Source: CAMDPA01 sp964574325 (lineage in GTDB: Bacteria > Pseudomonadota > Alphaproteobacteria > Rhizobiales > Hyphomicrobiaceae). Taken from it: a DNA stretch of 64,000 bases. The stretch spans positions 1 through 64,000 of the forward strand of contig CAZNMY010000013.1 of assembly GCA_964574325.1 (NCBI GenBank), in the 5' to 3' direction. The notes under the pieces are model-generated. The model made no database searches. It was given only the letters and a program-made list of their open reading frames with translations, and was not told where the DNA came from. Positions 60,762-64,000 of the stretch are shown here, piece after piece. Position numbers and translations under genes: made by a program. Every line of letters starts with the position of its first letter. Position 1 is the first letter of the stretch.

Positions 60762-62348
60762 TCAATGAATTTCGAGCTTCACGCCGGCAGGCAACTTCGG
60801 TTTGAACGCGGAGAGGCGGCTCATGATGTCGGCTTTGTCTCCGACCCCTGTCGCATAGATGTTCACGGCAGAATAGGAAGCGGTCATCCGCTGCGAGGAG
60901 AGTTCGAGCCTGCCGACCTTCGTCCAGGACTGTGGGACACGCTTGAAGGCTTCCACGTAGATCATCGCGAGTCCCGCGTCATGGCGGCGGGTCACGTCGT
61001 CGAGCCACTCTGCGGATTTATCGCGTTGCCGCACCGCCTCGTTCGAGGCGAGCCCCAGCAGATCGACCACATATCCATCGTGCTTGCGCCCGACACTCAC
61101 CCAACCGATGTCGAGCACCGCGAAAGGCTTGGGATAGTGCTCCGAGACGAAGCGGTGCATCTGATACTGCTGCTCGTAGATATTCGCGGCGCCGCCCGGT
61201 GTCATCACGAGTGCGGGCAGGTAGCACCATGCCGTTGCCATCAGACCGAGCACCGGAACCGAGGGCGCACGGACTGAGATCGCTCTGATCGCGATCATGC
61301 CGCAGAACGCCAGCGCATAGAGTTCGTAGCGGAAGAACCAGCCGAACTGACCGGCCGTCATGTGCAGTACGCCGACGAGGACCCCGGCGGCGAAGACGGC
61401 ACGATCCCTCCCCGTCGACCGCGACACGCCCCAGCCCGCGATCGCGATACAGGCGATCATCGCCACCTTCGCGCCGAAGCTGTTCTGGAAATAGGCAGCC
61501 AGCGCGCCGCTGCCACCGAGCAGGGCCTGGATGATCCCTCCGGACCCGACGGCACTGCCCGAGCCGAGCTTCGCCATCACCGAATTGGGCAAGGGGAAGT
61601 TGCCGTTGGCGACGAGGAAAGTCGCCAGCGCCACAGGCAGTACGAGCGAGCCGGCTCCGACTGCGAGCATCTCGCGCCAGCGCCGATCCATCGCGAGCAC
61701 GAGACACACCGCTGCGGTGATCGCGAACAACTCGTATCGGACGGCCGGCCCCAACGCCGCAAGCGCGAGCACCCAACGGGAGAGGTCTCCGCCGCGTGTG
61801 TGGAGAAGCAGCGACCACGCCACGACCACGGCGATCAAGACCTGCAAATTGTGCTCGAGCCCGGTGAACGCCAGTCCGACGAGATTCGTCGAGAAGACCA
61901 GGAGAGCCGCGATCATCAACCGGGCCGCGCGGGCATACCTCCATCCTGCGGGCAAGTCGATCTGTGCTGCAAACCGGCCAAGCACATAAGCCGTTGTCGA
62001 CGCAAATACGACGTTCAGCGCCATCGGCATGTAGAGGCGCAACGGGGTCCCCGCCGTCGGCAAGAGAAGGAACGGCCAGATCACGCTGGAGGACGGGGAC
62101 GTCACTTCGCCCGCGTTGATGCCGTAGTGGCCGCTGAGCAACCGCTCGGCCATGGCGATGTGGATATAGGGATCATCGAGGGAATAGACGAGGAAGCCGC
62201 CCGTTCTCGATAAAACCTGAGTGAGCATTGTCACGAACAGCACGATGAACGTGGCGACGGCTATCCACTCCGGTCTCACGGAGGCTGCATGGAGGCTGTC
62301 ACTCATACCCGCCCGGGCAGGAACCGTGATCGATGAAGCCTGCAGCAT
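60762..62348 (-). CDS. Polytopic membrane protein, possible GT-C glycosyltransferase
   Basis: A 528-residue protein with about ten hydrophobic helices and a C-terminal soluble domain. An early periplasmic loop has an acidic pair followed by an aromatic segment (VYSLDDPYIHIAMAERLLSG), the pattern of GT-C enzymes. Later, EVTSPSSSVIWPFLLLP and VRYELFAITAAVCLVL are conserved-looking. The C-terminal domain (YPKPFAVLDIGWVSV...GYVVDLLGLASNEAV) resembles similar proteins annotated as membrane proteins of unknown role. The start ATG 62348 has GGGGAG six bases upstream; ATG 62390 is also in frame. Confidence 0.75.
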   Translation of the reverse strand: MLQASSITVPARAGMSDSLHAASVRPEWIAVATFIVLFVTMLTQVLSRTGGFLVYSLDDPYIHIAMAERLLSGHYGINAGEVTSPSSSVIWPFLLLPTAGTPLRLYMPMALNVVFASTTAYVLGRFAAQIDLPAGWRYARAARLMIAALLVFSTNLVGLAFTGLEHNLQVLIAVVVAWSLLLHTRGGDLSRWVLALAALGPAVRYELFAITAAVCLVLAMDRRWREMLAVGAGSLVLPVALATFLVANGNFPLPNSVMAKLGSGSAVGSGGIIQALLGGSGALAAYFQNSFGAKVAMIACIAIAGWGVSRSTGRDRAVFAAGVLVGVLHMTAGQFGWFFRYELYALAFCGMIAIRAISVRAPSVPVLGLMATAWCYLPALVMTPGGAANIYEQQYQMHRFVSEHYPKPFAVLDIGWVSVGRKHDGYVVDLLGLASNEAVRQRDKSAEWLDDVTRRHDAGLAMIYVEAFKRVPQSWTKVGRLELSSQRMTASYSAVNIYATGVGDKADIMSRLSAFKPKLPAGVKLEIH

Positions 62349-62607
62349 GAAAACTCCCCGCCAACCGGTATGCCGTTCGCGGCCCACCACCTGATCCGCT
62401 CGGCCAGACGGCGCGTACGGATTTTGCCTATTTTAGCGTGGAGGTGCTGCGGCTTGGTAAACGGCGCGATAACGCAGAGCCCGGGCCGAAGCCGTATGGG
62501 GTAAACGAGTAAGATTTGGCTAAGCGAGAAACGAGAGGTTGCTTAGGTCTTTCGCGCTCGCCTGATATTTGCCTCTCATTGGATCGACAAACGAAGCAGA
62601 GGCAGTC

Positions 62608-62853
62608 GTGAGCGATTCGAAACCCGACGAGCGCAAAATGGAAAGTTCACCCGATGTCTGCGGAGTTGCAGTCCGTTGCTGCCGTCCGCTCAGTCCCTCT
62701 GCCGGAGAGGCTCTATTGGTCGCCGCAGAGGACCTCGCGCGTCTCGTCTTGCAGCAGGAATTGAGCCCGCAAGAGAGTGCCCGGATGCGCGATCTCGCGC
62801 ACCAGGCGATGGGCATCATCAACTCGGTGAGCGCGCCGCCACCGCCACGATGA
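62608..62853 (+). CDS. Small hypothetical protein
   Basis: About 81 residues from GTG 62608, mainly one helix (AGEALLVAAEDLARLVLQQE, then SPQESARMRDLAHQAMGI) with an acidic N-terminus and a Pro-rich end. A TTG at 62569 would extend it by 13. It is convergent with nadE, 13 bases apart. No family recognised; coding status is moderately likely. Confidence 0.5.
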   Translation: MSDSKPDERKMESSPDVCGVAVRCCRPLSPSAGEALLVAAEDLARLVLQQELSPQESARMRDLAHQAMGIINSVSAPPPPR

Positions 62854-62866
62854 ATAGCCGCCGGCC

Positions 62867-64000
62867 TCAGCTTACCTCGCCGCCGTCCGCACGAGGCGCG
62901 ATGACTTTCGGCACCGATGGGCAGCCGGTCGCGCCGGGTGCGGCCGTCACGTCCTCGCGGAACCGGTTGGTGATGGGATAGCGGCGGTCGCGGCCGAAAT
63001 TCCGGGCGCTGATCTTGACCCCGGGTGCTGCCTGCCGGCGCTTGTACTCCGCGATCGTGAGCAGGCGCTCGACTTTCCTGACGACCTCGGTCGGATGTCC
63101 CCGCGCGATGATCTCGGCCAGCGGCATCTCCTCCTCGACGAGGCAACGGAGAATGTCGTCCAACACCTCATAGGGCGGCAGCGTGTCCTGGTCGGTCTGG
63201 TTCTCGCGCAACTCCGCGGTCGGCGCCTTGGTGATGATCCGCTCGGGGATGACGATGCCGCCCGGCCCCTCGGCGCCGGCGGGCACATGCGAATTGCGCC
63301 AGCGCGCGAGACGGTAGACCTCCATCTTGTAGAGATCCTTGATCGGATTGTAGCCGCCGTTCATGTCGCCGTAGAGCGTGGCGTAGCCGACCGACATCTC
63401 GCTCTTGTTGCCGGTCGTGAGCACCATGCCCCCGAACTTGTTCGACATCGCCATCAGGATCACGCCGCGTGCGCGGCTCTGCAGGTTCTCCTCGGTGATG
63501 CCGGGCTGGGTGCCAGCGAAAACCGGCGCCAGCGTCTGCATGAAGCCTTCGACGGGGGCGGCGATGGGGACGGTGTCGTAGCGGACGCCCAGCGCGCGGG
63601 CACATTGCGCGGCGTCCTCGAGACTGTCGCCCGACGTATAGCGGTAAGGCAGCATCACGCAGTGGACCTTGTCGGCCCCCAGCGCATCGACCGCGATGGC
63701 GGCGACCAGAGCGCTGTCGATGCCGCCCGACAGCCCGAGGACGACGCCGGGAAAGCCGTTCTTCTTTACGTAGTCACGTGTACCAAGGACGCATGCCGCG
63801 TAGGCGGAAGCATCGCCCTCCTCGATGATCGCGCGGTCCCCGGGCGAGCACCGCCAGCCGGAGGGGCCCTTGGTCCATTCGGTGACGACGAGGGCCTCGC
63901 GCCAGGCCGGAAGTTGCGCGGCGAGCGAGCAGTCGGCATTGAGGACGAACGATGCGCCGTCGAACACCAACTCGTCCTGTCCCCCGATCTGGTTGACGTA
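62867..64000 (-). CDS. nadE: Glutamine-dependent NAD+ synthetase, N-terminal part beyond window
   Basis: The C-terminal 377 residues are visible. They include the end of the glutaminase domain (NQIGGQDELVFDGASFVLNA) and the synthetase domain, with the PP-loop GVVLGLSGGIDSALVAAIAV, then VMLPYRYTSGDSLEDAA, TTGNKSEMSVGYATLYGDM and the C-terminal KISARNFGRDRRYPITNRFR. It converts deamido-NAD to NAD with ammonia from glutamine. The 5' end lies to the right of 64000. Confidence 0.96.
   Translation of the reverse strand, partial: YVNQIGGQDELVFDGASFVLNADCSLAAQLPAWREALVVTEWTKGPSGWRCSPGDRAIIEEGDASAYAACVLGTRDYVKKNGFPGVVLGLSGGIDSALVAAIAVDALGADKVHCVMLPYRYTSGDSLEDAAQCARALGVRYDTVPIAAPVEGFMQTLAPVFAGTQPGITEENLQSRARGVILMAMSNKFGGMVLTTGNKSEMSVGYATLYGDMNGGYNPIKDLYKMEVYRLARWRNSHVPAGAEGPGGIVIPERIITKAPTAELRENQTDQDTLPPYEVLDDILRCLVEEEMPLAEIIARGHPTEVVRKVERLLTIAEYKRRQAAPGVKISARNFGRDRRYPITNRFREDVTAAPGATGCPSVPKVIAPRADGGEVS

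Noticed and set aside
1..64000. CRISPR arrays, rRNA, phage or integrative elements
   Set aside because: No regularly spaced repeats, rRNA-like tracts, integrase, transposase or phage structural genes were found.

Overview
The window is GC-rich, densely coding chromosomal DNA with both strands used. Gene content points to a free-living alphaproteobacterium, most likely order Hyphomicrobiales (Rhizobiales). Pointers are a PDH E1-beta carrying its own lipoyl domain in an ftsB-pdhA-pdhB-pdhC-lpdA order, a folE/Fe-S scaffold/yidD neighbourhood, fused-type IorA and IorB, Bug/Tct and membrane-anchored TAXI binding proteins, and short alphaproteobacterial intergenic palindromes. The taxonomic call is inference. 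I found no rRNA, tRNA, CRISPR, transposase or phage genes.

Layout. 1-9.6 kb: guaB (cut by the left edge), a PYROXD2-like FAD oxidoreductase carrying an in-frame palindromic insertion, two small exported proteins, a TAXI binding protein, a helical protein of unknown role, an FAA hydrolase and a DXD glycosyltransferase-like protein. 9.7-17.7 kb: a CoxG-like protein, a FecCD/BtuF-type metal-chelate ABC transporter, a TauE/SafE exporter, propionyl-CoA synthetase and a CNNM/CBS protein. 17.8-23.0 kb: a glutamine-synthetase-like ligase, Rieske dioxygenase alpha and beta subunits separated by an exported protein, and an SDR. This resembles aniline (gamma-glutamylanilide) dioxygenase clusters. 23.0-31.7 kb: folE, a NifU-like scaffold, a cupin, yidD, an FG-GAP protein, an MFS transporter, an S10 peptidase, an orphan Bug protein and a cyclic-nucleotide-type channel with an altered filter.

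31.7-43.4 kb: VTT/DedA-like, GT2 and GT39 genes that look like a polyprenyl-phosphate-sugar module; a GbsR-type regulator and a DUF4166-like gene that share an 18-bp operator; tctB-tctA; trmD and truA; a DMT exporter; a class II aldolase. 43.4-51.6 kb: two structured intergenic elements (one MITE-like), then iorA, an acyl-carrier-like protein lacking the attachment serine, a nitrilase, iorB, and a fusion related to salicylyl-CoA hydroxylase / 2-aminobenzoyl-CoA monooxygenase-reductase. 51.8-60.7 kb: ftsB and the pyruvate dehydrogenase genes, interrupted by a DUF1877-like protein, a small membrane protein, a Uma2 nuclease and two paralogous lipoproteins. 60.8-64 kb: a GT-C-like membrane protein, a small protein and nadE (cut by the right edge).

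The strongest leads are the GS-like/Rieske cluster, the split ior locus with its atypical carrier protein and FAD-OYE fusion, the self-overlapping GbsR operator, the altered channel filter, and the palindrome inside an open reading frame. All functions are assigned by reading translated sequence; no database search was run.
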